DNA from: Codonopsis lanceolata
Lineage: Eukaryota > Streptophyta > Magnoliopsida > Asterales > Campanulaceae
Direction of reading: 5' to 3'
Length of the DNA: 64,000 bases
NCBI GenBank assembly: GCA_013146195.2
Contig: CM028379.1
Span: 163,545,998 to 163,609,997, forward strand
Shown here piece after piece: positions 1 through 10,759 of this stretch. How positions within the stretch are numbered: position 1 is the first letter of the stretch; the number at the start of each line of letters is the position of its first letter. Below the pieces are notes generated by a model. It had not been told where the DNA came from and ran no database searches. It worked only from the letters and a program-made list of their open reading frames with translations. The position numbers were made by a program, and so were the translations under genes.

Positions 1-369
1 AGGAAGCAGTTGCAGAGAAGAACTAAGGGTTTGAGTAGAGAGAGAATATCTGAGAGAAAGGGTATGTGAATGTTTTGAAAAAGGCGGTTCAAAGTCTATT
101 TAAAGGAGAAGAAAAGTCATTTTAGCGAAAATGCCTTGGATGATTGACGGGTGTCTTTCAAAAGGCTTTTAACTTAAGATATTTTCAAAGTAATAACAAA
201 AAGTGACTTTTAACCCCTTTGCCTTTTTAGAAAAAAACTATTACCCTTTAATAGACTTAAAACTGAGATACTAACCTGGTTTTAACGTAGTTGAGCTATA
301 TCATTAACAAAGTTAGTAACAAGTAAGTCTGCTGGTATGAAAGAAAACTAGTAAACTTAAAAATAAACT

Positions 370-1092
370 TTAAGCTATAGGATCAATCATACCAAGATTT
401 CTCCTTAAATAAGCAAACCTGGTAGCATCCAGTGGTTTGGTGAGAATAACAGCCAATTGATGCTCAGTTGGAACATATTCCAAACTGATGTTACCTTTTT
501 CCACATGATCTTTGAGGAAATGATAACGAATATCAATTTGCTTTGTCTTTGAGTGCATCGTTGGATTTTTTGAGACTGAAATTGCAGAAGTGTTGTCACA
601 CATAATGGGACAATTTGCAGTCTTGATGTTGTAGTCCACTAGTTGCTGCTTCATCCAAACTAGTTGAGAGCAACAGCTATTGGCAGCAATGCATTCTTCC
701 TCTATGGTTGAGTTTGCAACTGATCCTTGCTTTTTGCATGACCAAGAGACAAGTCTATTTCCAAGAAATTGACAAGTCCCACTGGTGCATCTTCTGCTTA
801 CTTTGCAGGCTGCATAGTTTGCATCTGAGTACCCAACTAGATCAAAGTTGTTCCTTTTGGAATACCAGATACCCAGATTTGTAGTTGTTGAAACATATCT
901 AATGATACGTTTAGCAGCAAGCAAATGTGATTCCTTTGGATCTTCCTGAAATCTAGCATAAGCACAAACAACAAACATTATATCAGGTCTGATGGCAGTA
1001 AGGTAAAGAAGTGAACCTATGATTCCTCGATACTTGGTCACGTTCTCTTGCTTTCCCTTCTCATCTTTGTTAAGATGGCAGTCGGTAGACAT
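370..1092 (-). pseudogene. Copia 1: RNase H domain and end of Pol
   Basis: This 240-residue open stretch is the C-terminal part of a copia Pol: the end of the reverse transcriptase connection (residues 20-80) and a dual RNase H domain (about 85-215) that would degrade the RNA of the RNA-DNA hybrid in the virus-like particle. Visible motifs include GYSDANYA (first acidic residue), the block STIEEECIAA holding the catalytic Glu, and MCDNTSAI with the next Asp. In the Glu block a Cys stands where the family usually has Tyr. The frame ends naturally with TKPLDATRFAYLRRNLGMI. It is separated from the upstream reverse transcriptase frame by a stop and frame change near 1093-1105, so it cannot be expressed as part of one polyprotein. 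Confidence in the family is high. Confidence 0.88.
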
Positions 1093-1104
1093 TGGTGTCT
1101 CGAA

Positions 1105-1800
1105 TCATTTAGCTGAATCAAGACCAAATTTCTTGATAAGTTCCTTTGCATATTTGGTTTGGCTGATGAAGATCCCGTTTGAAGTCTGTTGAATCTGAAG
1201 TCCTAGAAAATAGGTGAGCTCTCCCATCATGCTCATCTCGAACTTGCTTTGCATCAGCTTCTCGAATCTCTTGCACAGGCTTTGATTAGTAGATCCAAAA
1301 ATTATGTCGTCCACATAGATTTGTACCAGAAGAGAATGACCTTTGTGCTTGAGGATGAACAGAGTTGTGTCTATTCTTCCTCTTACGAATCCTTGTTCAA
1401 TTAAGAACTTGGATAGAGTTTCGTACCAAGCTCTGGGAGCTTGTTTGAGGCTGTAGAGTGCTTTCTTTAGTCGGTAAACTTGATCTTGTTTGTCTTGGAT
1501 GACAAAACCTAGAGGTTGTTCAATATATACCGTTTCTTGAAGATCACCATTGAGAAAGGCACTCTTTACATCCATCTGATATACTTTGAAGTCCATGAAC
1601 GACACATAGGCTAGAAAGAGTCTGGTTGCCTCTAATTTGGCAACATGAGCAAATGTTTCATCGAAGTCAATTCCTTCTTCCTGTTGGTAGCCCTGAGCAA
1701 CCAGTCTAGCTTTGTTTACCAGGGATCGATTATAAGTGAAACATGCAGAATTGACAACTTCTGCCCAAAAGAATTTTTGTAGTCTAGCTTCTGCCAGCAT
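1105..1800 (-). pseudogene. Copia 1: integrase tail fused in frame to reverse transcriptase
   Basis: The frame opens with about 27 residues typical of the end of the integrase core (AEARLQKFFWAEVVNSACF) and passes, without a stop, directly into the start of the reverse transcriptase (NKARLVAQGYQQEEGIDFDE). In intact copia elements these are separated by the integrase C-terminal region and a linker of a few hundred residues, so an in-frame deletion is inferred. Reverse transcriptase motifs follow in order: QMDVKSAFLNGDL, LYSLKQAPRAWY and the catalytic YVDD box in QIYVDDIIFGS near residue 168. The active site is therefore intact although the protein is not. Usual role: copying the element RNA into cDNA. 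Confidence 0.87.
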
Positions 1801-2409
1801 AGTTCTTGCTACTTCAATGGGTGTTCAGTTCTTCCGTTCAGCTACACCATTTTGTTGAGGAGTTCCGACAGCAGAAAAGTTGTGGCCTATCCCGTGGTCA
1901 TCACAATATTTTTCAACACCGCTGTTTTTGAATTCGGTGCCGTTGTCTGATCTGATGTCACTTATGTCTTCAAGCTTTTGAGTTTGAAGTCTTCTGAAAA
2001 GAGCAGTGACTAGATCATATGTCTCATCCTTTAAAGTAATTGTTTCGATCCAGGTGAATCTAGAGTAGTCATCAACTACTACAAGTGTATACTTGTCTCC
2101 GGAGATACTGACGATAGTGATTGGTCAAAAAAGATCCATGTGAAGAAGTTGAAGAGGTCTGGAAGTTGACAAAATTGACTTGCTCTTGAAGGAAGACTTG
2201 GAGAGTTTCCCTAACTGGCAAGCTTTGCAACTTCTGTCGTGGTCGGCAGAGACCGTAGGTAGACCTTTAACAAGCCCATCTTTGGAGAGCTTGGAGAGGT
2301 ACTTGAAGTTGAGGTGACTAAGACGCTTGTTACAAAGCCAACTGTTGTCACGAATGTTGTTAGCAATTAGGCAAAGGCTGGAGGATCTCCCTAGAAGATT
2401 TAAGTCCAT
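1801..2409 (-). pseudogene. Copia 1: integrase zinc domain and catalytic core, with stops
   Basis: Positions 2125-2409 encode the GAG-pre-integrase HHCC zinc-binding domain: WLCNKRLSHLNFKYLSKL supplies the His region and CKACQLGK the two Cys. Between 1801 and 2124 the catalytic core is readable only in pieces: a block ending RSDNGTEFKN carries the second Asp of the D,D(35)E triad, and PQQNGVAERKN carries the Glu and is followed at once by a stop codon. A frame change lies near 2125. The domain would have joined cDNA ends to the chromosome; here it is dead. Confidence 0.8.
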
Positions 2410-2493
2410 GACATAGACGTTTCCTTGTCTATTGCCAGTCAGTAATGTTGAGTAGGATTCACGATCTTCGATGAGACATTGGTTGGAGGAGAA

Positions 2494-2760
2494 TTAGCAG
2501 ATAAGACCTTTGTCGCAGAATTGGGATATGCTCAGAAGATTATGCTTTAAGCCATTCATTAGAGAAACTTCACTGATGGAGAGACTTCCTCTAGAGATTG
2601 AGTCATACCCAATCATTTTCCCTCTTGCATTGTCGCCGAAAATCACCCTAGGACCTTTAGCTTCTGCTAAATCTGAGAATAGACTTCTGTTCCCTGTCAT
2701 GTGTCTTGAACAGCCACTGTCGAGGTACCAGATGTCCTTATCTTCTGAATCTGTAGCCAT
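2494..2760 (-). pseudogene. Copia 1: aspartic protease domain
   Basis: The 88-residue stretch contains WYLDSGCSRHMTGN, the plant copia protease active-site block with its D-S-G triad intact, followed by VIFGDNARGKMIGYD and LKHNLLSISQFCDKG, which is the usual run from protease toward the GAG-pre-integrase domain. The enzyme cleaves Gag-Pol inside the particle. A frame change follows near 2493 before the integrase zinc domain, and another precedes it at about 2761-2846. Confidence 0.85.
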
Positions 2761-2846
2761 GAAGCAGACCTAAAAAAGTAAAAGGAACAAGGTACCCTTT
2801 ATTTTCTTTTGGATCCTAAGGATTAGCAACCTTTTGGGACCCATAC

Positions 2847-3561
2847 CTATCTAACCCTGAGAGAACTAGGTCGCTCAGATTTTGGTGTGAACCTTAGCAG
2901 GCATTCTGGGGCCAAAAGGCCTAAACAATTGCAAGAATGACATAGATGAAAGTTCCATGGATGAGTGTGATCAGCTTTTGTTGTAGAGTGCTTGTGACTT
3001 TCCTTCTTTCCAACAACAGTCTTGGGTTCAGCATGTTTGTTGACAGTAGACTTAAGTGGTTTCTGTTGAGTCTTCCTTGATCTATTACCAGCAGACTTAG
3101 CTTTGGCTGGTCTATTGTTAACTGATTTAGGAGGATTCGACAGAATTCCTTTTAAGTTTATTGTCAATCAGCTTGGGTGCCTTCGCCATTTCATAGACAA
3201 ACTTGATAGGTACAAGCAGAGATTTTGTTGGTTTACAATCAGCAGACTTTGCTTTAGCAGAGTTGATGTCGGTAGACTTTGATTTCTCTACTGTTCCTTT
3301 AGCAAGTTTCTCATTAGAAGCAGTCTCTTTGGCTTTCCCTTTGTGAACCTTGGGGTAAACATATGGTACACTTGTATACCCAAGTCCATTTTTACCCTTG
3401 TTACCGAATGTCTGTTTAGAGAATGAAGCATCATTAGCAGTCTTGGAGGTTTCACCTTTCTCTGTGACAGAAGAGCATGCAAGACTGGGCTCATCATTAT
3501 AGCCTATTGAGAGTTTGAATCTCAGCTGCCAGCATAGATTTCTCAGCGGCAAGTTTTTCAT
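2847..3561 (-). pseudogene. Copia 1: lysine/serine-rich linker of Gag-Pol
   Basis: Two overlapping frames (2847-3167 and 3127-3561) encode a low-complexity, Lys-, Ser- and Ala-rich segment with recurring KSAD, KSTD and KAKSA units. This lies where SIRE-type elements carry a basic linker between the Gag zinc knuckle and the protease. No enzyme motif is visible. The break between the frames near 3130-3167 is a frameshift. The underlying DNA repeat (AGCAGACTT-like) also appears in the LTRs, noted separately. Confidence 0.6.
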
Positions 3562-3892
3562 AGTTTTTCACGATTTTTACATAGGCTACTCTGAAGGAGT
3601 TGAACTCCTCAAGCATCTCTTGATTATCATTGAACAATTCTTCCTTACTGAAGCTTTCACAGTTGATCTAACCTTTTACGAAGGGACTAGGTGAGATTTC
3701 GACTTCATGTTCAGAGTCATAGGTGGGACTTGATTCATGAGCTATTAAGCATATGTTGGCTTCCTTACAATCGTCCTCATCCTCTTCTGAATCCGTCTCA
3801 AACCATATAGCAACCTGTTTCTCTTCAATGTCTTCAGCCAACATACCTTTCTATTTTTGAAATTTTTTATAAGGAGGCTTTCAGTATGCTTC

Positions 3893-3953
3893 AAACTTTG
3901 GCTTTGGACATTTAGATGCAAAATGACCATGTTTTCTATAGTTATAACACACT
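3893..3953 (-). pseudogene. Copia 1: Gag zinc knuckle with a lost cysteine
   Basis: The minus strand encodes CYNYRKHGHFASKCP, the position of the Gag CCHC knuckle (C-x2-C-x4-H-x4-C) that binds element RNA. The second Cys is read as Tyr and the following Gly as Arg, so zinc binding should be lost. It lies between the Gag core and the basic linker, in a stretch with several stops. Confidence 0.7.
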
Positions 3954-3997
3954 AGCTCATTGTTAGATGGGCCTTCAGCAGATTTTCTAAAAGGCTG

Positions 3998-4854
3998 CTA
4001 ATGTGTGTCCTTCCTTCCATATTTTGCAAACTTTTTAAAGCGTTTAACAAACATGGCAAATTGTTCATCTGAAAGAAAATCATTTTCACTGGAGGAAGTT
4101 GAGGGTTTGTCTTCAATTGGAGTTACTTCTTGTACCATGGCTAGCAAGGACAAAGTTTTGAACTGTTTGTCCTGCTCTAGAGCTTGACTAACTTTTAGCT
4201 TGTAAACCTTCAAACTTGCATAAAGACTACGAAGAGTCATTTCATTTAAGTTGTTGGATTCTTTCATGGCAGTAATCTTAACATGCCACAGACTGCCTAG
4301 AGAGCCTAAAAATCTCATGTTCATTTCTTTCTTGTCATAAGTTCTACCAAGAGAAAAACAACTATTTATTACCTCACTGAAGCGATCGTATTCTTGTCTC
4401 AAGGTCTCCTTGGGATCCTTTTTGAAATAGTCAAATTGCTGGATGAAAGTGTATTTTCTGTTGTCTCTTGTGTCTTGGTCTCCTTCCAAGTATTGACAAG
4501 AGCTTCCCACATTTTTTTGGCAGACGTACACCGGATCACTTGTTGGTAAGTACTGGTGTCTAGTGAGCTTGTAATAATTTTAATGGCTTTACTGTCCAGC
4601 TCTACAAGTTTTCTTTCATCCTCAGTCCATTGTTTTTCTTCTTTTGGAACTTCTGGAGGATTTCCACCAATGGATGCTAGAAGGTTTGGCTTCATTGGAA
4701 CATGACGTCCTTTTAGCACGCATTTCCATAACATGTTTTCAATAGAGTTCATAAAATGCATTATCTTATCCTTCCAAACATCGAAATGGCTTTCGTCTAA
4801 TATTGGGACGTGGTTCGCATTTGACGTAGATAGCATGTAATGTGTTTGTGCCAT
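3998..4854 (-). pseudogene. Copia 1: Gag core, two frames
   Basis: The Gag start lies at 4854 (MAQTHYML...), with the plant copia block FDVWKDKIMHFM near residue 25 and MWEALVNTW near 115. The frame then breaks near 4470, and the remainder of the capsid-like domain (YFKKDPKETLRQEYDRFSEV...LGSLGSLWHVKITAM) continues in another frame at 3998-4531. This is a UBN2/retrotran_gag-type domain that would assemble the particle. The ATG lies about 55 bases downstream (minus sense) of the primer binding site, as expected for the first frame of the element. Confidence 0.85.
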
Positions 4855-4909
4855 TGAATCTTGTCTCTAAAGAGGTTAATCTTGGAAAAACTAGTTTTCG
4901 AAGAGTATA

Positions 4910-4921
4910 GCTCTAATACCA
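4910..4921 (-). other. Primer binding site of copia 1
   Basis: The minus strand reads TGGTATTAGAGC directly beside the LTR end. This matches the initiator-methionine tRNA primer site of plant copia elements (TGGTATCAGAGC) with one change. It fixes the inner boundary of the 5' LTR at 4924. Confidence 0.85.
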
Positions 4922-4923
4922 AT

Positions 4924-5910
4924 TGTTAGTCCCAATGGGCACAATAATAAGCTAGAAGGGGGTTGAATAGCTTATTAACATTTAAAACTTTTCGTAATAA
5001 TTCCTAGAACAAGTAGTTGCAATCTATTAAGAAGGTTGAAGTAGCGAAAGACTTCTAAAGAGGACAAACTAAGTTTGCTGGTGAAGCACTACCGATAGAC
5101 TTAGTTGATTACTTAAGTTTGCTGTTAAAATGAATAAGTAAATACAATGAAGATAAGATAAAATAGTAAGTAAGGAACATAGATATTTTGAGATGGTTCG
5201 CACTATAAAGAGTGCTACGTTCACCACCAAAGCAGTCAACTTTGGATTTAAATGTGCACCACATTTTCCACTAGTTCTATTACAGAAATATCCAATGGAT
5301 CGTGTACAAAATATTTGACTTGTGTTTGGGGGTGGGGAAATTGAATATCTGGTTAAACAAAATATTCAATGTGCAGAAGAATAGTAAAGATTACAACAAT
5401 AAGAAGTAAATGATTAAGAGTTTATGCATATCTTCTTATTGTTGTTGAGGACTTATTTGATCAGAGTTGCAGACCTGCAGTAGTTGGTACAGTCTGGTTG
5501 TGTCAGACTGTGCACCTGCTCAGCCACATTCAGGAGGCGAAAGTCTTCATGCTTTTTCGGAAAAGCTGGAGGGGCGTGTCTAAGAAGTCAAGCGCTGATT
5601 TGAAGATAGATTAATTCAAATTCAAACTAAACGAAGCTGAATTAAATAATCCAACTAAGCTTGATTCAAGGAAGGGCTGGACACGTCATGCTTTCCAGGT
5701 GCAGACAAGGTCTACCGCTGCTTGAAATCTGTTGGTGAAGCCTTCAGCCGAAGTCTTCCGCTGAAACCTGTGAAGTCTAGAAAACTATTCTAAGGCAAAG
5801 TTCTATACACAGTTGCCACGCTAACTGGTACGCAGCCCATTTAGCTACTAAGTATAGAACCTAATGTAATGAATGAACAAATGCAAATCAAGACACAATG
5901 AGAAACAACA
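4924..5910 (-). repeat. 5' LTR of copia 1
   Basis: The repeat begins TG and ends CA: in plus-strand terms it runs from TGTTAGTCCC at 4924 to GAGAAACAACA ending at 5910, 987 bp. The inner edge is set by the primer site. The outer edge is set by alignment with an inverted related copy at 58531-59508, whose homology starts at TGTTGTTTCTCAT. The 3' LTR is outside the window, so the target duplication cannot be tested. Confidence 0.8.
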
Positions 5911-8850
5911 CAAATGCTATATGCATTTCTATCCCTTCTATATATGTACAATTCACTTGTATCTAGGTCTGTACTTCATTAAGAAGCCCTAGTTCAACAA
6001 GCTTACCATTCCACTTATTTGAGGAATCCAAGTTCAATACATGTACACGAAGCAACTTTCAATAGGGTATTCAAGAGTAAATCATGTTTTGAGCCAAGAT
6101 ATGCAATATGCTTATTAAATCATATTCGTAAAACCAGTAAGAAGAATTCAATCATTAACAAGGATCATGGTTATGCTCTCTCATATCATAATGTAAATTA
6201 GAAATAGGAATTCATATTGTCAAGACAGGACATAATTATGTCTCATAAGTCAGAGTATTGAAATAGACATGGAAGGTTATTTCTAGAACAATACAAGTTT
6301 AGTTTATAACTTAATACCAATAATTCACATGATTCTCGAGGCTACCTAGATTGTCTAGGTTTACCAAGCAACAAGGTCACACGCTACTCTTTCCACACTC
6401 AAGTCCTTGAGAGTTCAAGATAAACCATGTTATAACACTACGAGACTCCATTGAAGTTCTCTAAACAATAAGGGCCATGAAATACACTCAAAGGATAAAC
6501 TCAAAAGATATAGTCAAGAATCTTTAAGGTGTCCGAGTGATGCTAATTTGCAAGACCGAGGCAATACAAGTGTGTATTAGAAAATAGCTTAGTTATCTTC
6601 GCGACATTTCAAGTAGACTCTAAATGTAGAGTGCTATGGTATCTAACATCCCAATTCCCAATCATCCCGCAGATGGATTCTCTAATTCACCCTAGTGGAT
6701 TCCTAAAGATGTTCACAAGATTCTCGAACAAGGTTTCTAATGAGTCAAACTAGGTTCATGCTCATAACGAGACTCTCGTGAGTTGTGGTTCCTATCATAT
6801 TAAATTCCACTTCCCAAGGGTCCAATACAATCTAGGTCGCATTCTTACAAGACTTAGGACTTCGTTTGAAGTCCACAAAGTATCAATAATCTTAGTTCAT
6901 AATTTGACCATTTCAAACGTCCTTTATTTGAATCACACATGTATGACCCGAACGTCCTCAATCCAATGGCTAGCGATAAATTAACACTTAACATTATCCA
7001 AGGACTTCGGTTGAAGTCCTAAATCATACTTCAACACCAAACACCAAATCGGTCTCAACCAATAAATTCTTGAGATCTCACCATTGAGATCCAACGAACA
7101 AGATTAGTCTTGAGGATTTATCCCTAAGCTCAAAATAACATTTTAGAGATGCAAAAGATTTCCGTTGAGTTAATTTACAAACTTTACAAATTCTAGGTCA
7201 AATCCAAATTCGGGATTTAATAATCTTCCGAGTTTCTAAACCCAAATGACAAGTGATTCCATACTAAATTACTCCCATAAACACAATAAACCCATAGAGA
7301 TTCAAACCCACATGTTCACTAATCAAAGCCCCAATTAAATCATTCCATTTAGACATGCAATAACACGAGGAACCAAGGGAGACTCCTCCAACAACCTAGC
7401 ATCATTTTAAGCTAGAGAGGGAAAGTAGGGGGTGTAGTCACATACCTATATCGGCCAACATATCTATTCGGATCGAAGATTGAATCGGTGGAAGGTGTGC
7501 TACTTGCCAAGAGCTTCGATTTGGTGGTCTCAAATGAAAAATCAGATGGTTGGATCTCCAGCAATCAAGCAACCAATGTGAGGCACTTCAAGACTCTCTT
7601 TCTCTCACTAAGAACCCAGCAACAATGGTTGAAATGAAAAAATGGCAGTCATGCTTGAGTTTGGGGAGGATGAAGGCACAGAAGGTTCAATCCATGGTTT
7701 GAGTTATTTGGCTTCCTATTGGAGGGTTCATGACTGCCCTTGATTAAAACTCATCAAAGAGTTGAAATTAGACCCAAAACAGTAACAATCGAGATTGGGG
7801 TTTCAATTGGGTCGTTTATGGTTCAAGGGTTCAAGCCAAAATTCAAAAATTGGAAAATCCCGTATTGCTAGTAACAGGGCTGGGCAGTCGCCCAGACAAA
7901 ATGCTGAGCGAGCGCTCATTCCCGTTTTCCTTTCCCGAGCTTCTGGATTTTGTGCACTCGCTCAGTCAGGCTCAGGGGTTTAGAAGGCCAAAATGACTTG
8001 AAAACAAGTCACAAATGTGTTCAACTCAACCCCAAAACATATGGGATGTTTAACACACTCAAAACATGTCCGAAACAGGTCCGAACATCACCCAAAACAA
8101 GAAAGGATAAAGGGCGAAACTCGTACCAAACATCAAACAATTCAACAACGAGTTAAACAAGGATACTACAAGCATGAATGAACATTCTTAAACAAGTTAA
8201 GGACTAGTAAACAAGGTCTAGGATACAAGTTAACATCTCACTAGTCTCAAAGACACAACACAGGGCAAAAGGAAACACAAACCGAGAGACCCTAAGAGTC
8301 AAAAGGTCAAACAGAGTAACAATGCTTCCAAACTATCAATCAAGCATACTATGATCAAGATCCATGTTATAAAACATACGAGAAGGGTTATGATATGGAC
8401 TAGAGTACTCCTGTAAGGTCCAACAATGATACATGAGTATAGAAACTCCAAAGACACGATACACGTAAGGTTCGGTTTCACGCAATGCGATAGAGACGAA
8501 TGTGATTCGTTAAGCATCAAAGCAAGATTATATTTAGGGAATCTATTCCTTAGGAAGTTTAATACTCAAAGTCTACTCAAGATACTGAAGAAATGAGCTA
8601 GGCTATAACCGAGATCACAAGAAAGAACTACGCGAGAACACTCAATCGAGTCGGCTTTCGATTATCGTCAAGTTACGACTTGTAACTTAAACAAGTTAAA
8701 GTCTTGAGGAACATAAAGAACTAAGGTATAGGCCTCTAAATATCCTACCTAAACGTCTAAAGATTTTCATATCAAGTCGGACATGAGTTGCAATGGTTAT
8801 TTGGTCCGCAAAACAAATAATTCAAACACATGAAGGTTCGAGGTCTTACA
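5911..8850 (-). repeat. Long LTR fragment of chromovirus type
   Basis: At 8850 the minus strand begins TGTAAGACCTCGAACC, a common start of long plant gypsy LTRs. The next kilobase resembles in layout the LTR of the chromovirus at 16488-26784: repeated 'fellow' phrases about cccaaaac and cgaacaac, then GC-rich self-complementary words at 7880-7975. No coding frame is present. The left limit is unclear because copia 1 abuts it; it may be truncated by that insertion. Whether it is a solo LTR cannot be decided without the other end. Confidence 0.5.
7880..7975. promoter_or_regulatory. Self-complementary GC-rich words in LTR
   Basis: CTGGGCAGTCGCCCAG (7880-7895) and TGAGCGAGCGCTCA (7905-7918) can each fold on themselves, and a further CTCGCTCAGTCAGGCTCAG lies at about 7958-7975. 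They stand out from AT-rich surroundings. Function is unknown; see the finding on palindromes near LTR promoters. I could not identify the TATA box of this LTR. Confidence 0.45.
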
Positions 8851-10458
8851 TTAATAGTTTTTTTGTTTTTTTTGGCAAGGGTTGTTTATAATAAGATGAT
8901 TTTTTAAACTTGTAATAAATAATTAATTTTTTAATTAGAATAATTTGAAAATAAATTAAAAATAAGTTAAATATTCAAAATTGATCATATAGTCATGTAA
9001 TGGAAAGATTAAAATTTATGAGAATTGATAAAATATATCCGTAAAAACATACCATAAAAATTTGGAGTCCTAATCAAGTGAAAAGCATTTAAATCAAATG
9101 TTATACTTCATTTGTTTTCAAAATATTGTCTAGGTTTACTCGACACACCGTTGAAGAAAAAAACAAATTTACTGGATTACAAATATTGGTGAAATATGTG
9201 GTTTCTTTTAAAGCCCTTGAGTATGGGCCATACTTCAATTATGTAAAAAAAGTAAGGGTAAAGTGGTAAAAGTGTTTTCCCAAAATGAAAAGTTTTGAAA
9301 GATAACAATTATTTAAAAAGTGACGAAAAATAAAAGGTAGACAATAATTTGAAAATGGAGGGAGTAAAATATATCAGGTATTAATCGGTTTTGGTAGCAA
9401 AAAATAGTTAAAAAAAACCTTTTACCATGTGTAAAGGAGACACCGTTTTTAAAATCTATCCGGTTTTAATTTTTGGTAGGAAAAAAATAGAGTATCGTAC
9501 GTACGTTTTTAATTGTTTTTTTCTCAAAAGTTGTTTATAGTCAAATGATTTTCTAAACTTGTAATAAATAATTAAGAAAATCAATTTGAATAATTTGGAA
9601 AAAAAGATAATATAAATAGATTATTGAAGTATTAAAATCTATAAGCACGGGTAAAATCTATCTACAAAAAAAAACATGTTTATCATGAAAATTTAGTGTC
9701 CTAATCAAGTGAAACGAGTCTAAATCAAATGTGATAAAATCTATCTCGTACTAACCGATTTTAGCAGCAAAAAATAATAATAATAAAAGTTTTACCATAT
9801 ATAAATGAGGCACCGATTTTAAAATCTATTTGGTTTTAATTTTTGACAACAAAAAAAAAAGAAAAAAAATTACAACTTCACAAGAACGTTACACGTGGAA
9901 CACATAATTCCTTTAAAACTTTAAGTGTTCAACAGAAAGTCGTGATGTGGCAGGAACATCGTCTGTTTTAATAATAGTCAATAGATAATTAATAGATTAG
10001 TAATTAATAATTAATAAAAATAGATTAGTAGAGCAAATAAAATAGAATTATCTCGTGGATAATTTGTATAAATTAAACATTATGAAAATGAAAATAGATG
10101 GAAATTGAAGCGTTCCAGTCAAATTAAACTTGTATAAATTACATATGATGAAATCTAGTTTAATTAAGTGATATTTGAAAAACAAATAAAAACAAAATCT
10201 TAAATCTCTATCATAAATTTGCTCGTAAAACTATATCTAAATTATGTTTTATCTTATCAAATTAGTTTTAGGAATTTTATCTTATCTAATTAGATTTATA
10301 ATTTTTATCTTAAACTAATTGATTTTGAAAAACGAAAAAAACTTCTACCATTTCGAACGCGACACATGGCAGCACAAAATCTTTTTTAAAATTTTAACTT
10401 TTCACAGAAAGCAGCCACGTGGCAGCAGTGGCTTCAGTTTAAGTAATAGTTATATATA
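8851..10458 (-). mobile_element. Helitron-like copy 2 (5' part, truncated)
   Basis: Reading on the minus strand, this copy starts directly after the 3' terminus of copy 1, with the same 5' sequence (ACTATTACTTAAACTGAAGC). It contains one A unit (about 10110-10455), a partial A unit (about 9870-9990), and at least two B units (about 9500-9860 and 8860-9500), then stops at the LTR boundary 8850. It has no coding capacity. The second B unit is interrupted by a Stowaway MITE at 9106-9364. Confidence 0.6.
9106..9364. mobile_element. Stowaway-type MITE
   Basis: A 259-bp element with inverted ends: CTTCATTTGTTTTCAAAATA on the left and its near-complement ending ATGGAGGGAG on the right. TA dinucleotides flank both ends (9104-9105 and 9365-9366), the target preference of Tc1/mariner MITEs. 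The flanks join into an uninterrupted B repeat unit seen elsewhere in the Helitron region, which confirms insertion. No coding capacity. Confidence 0.85.
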
Positions 10459-10485
10459 CTAGATTATTACCCGTGCGATGCACGG
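10459..10485 (-). other. Helitron 3' terminus: hairpin plus CTAG
   Basis: The plus strand has CTAG at 10459-10462, an 8-base spacer and CCGTGCGATGCACGG at 10471-10485, a hairpin with a 6-bp stem and 3-base loop. On the minus strand this is hairpin, spacer, CTAG, then T, which matches the CTRR end and sub-terminal hairpin that define Helitron 3' ends. Confidence 0.85.
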
Positions 10486-10759
10486 TTGATTTAGTGTTGT
10501 TTCTGAAACGTAATTTTGTAGATGAAATATACAAACTATTTGAGTGAACCAACAACAGCAAGATGTTCACATAATTAATAAATTTTAAAAAAATCGTGAG
10601 ATCACACCGAATCATCAAACTGAAAATTTATATGAATCATAAAATCGAACAAATATTCTTAGGGAGGGGAGGGGAAGTACCATGAAGACAGACTCATCAA
10701 GGAGGTGTTTGATGGATGAGAAGTATTTTGCAGTGGTTGTTTGTAATTTTGGTGGAACA

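Larger units (their letters stand above)
1..5910 (-). mobile_element. Ty1/copia retrotransposon 1 (decayed, 3' LTR outside window)
   Basis: On the minus strand the order is LTR, primer binding site, Gag, protease, integrase, reverse transcriptase, RNase H, which is the copia order. The element enters from the left edge. Positions 1-369 are its non-coding stretch after RNase H, and the 3' LTR lies beyond the window. Frameshifts, stops and one large internal deletion leave no complete polyprotein. Similarity of the RNase H and protease blocks suggests the SIRE/Tork side of copia; I did not see an envelope-like frame after RNase H. A related LTR copy lies in the opposite orientation at 58531-59508. 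Confidence 0.88.

Noticed and set aside
1..369. Envelope-like frame after RNase H of copia 1
   Set aside because: SIRE-type elements can carry one, but no open frame or membrane segment is present in this stretch.
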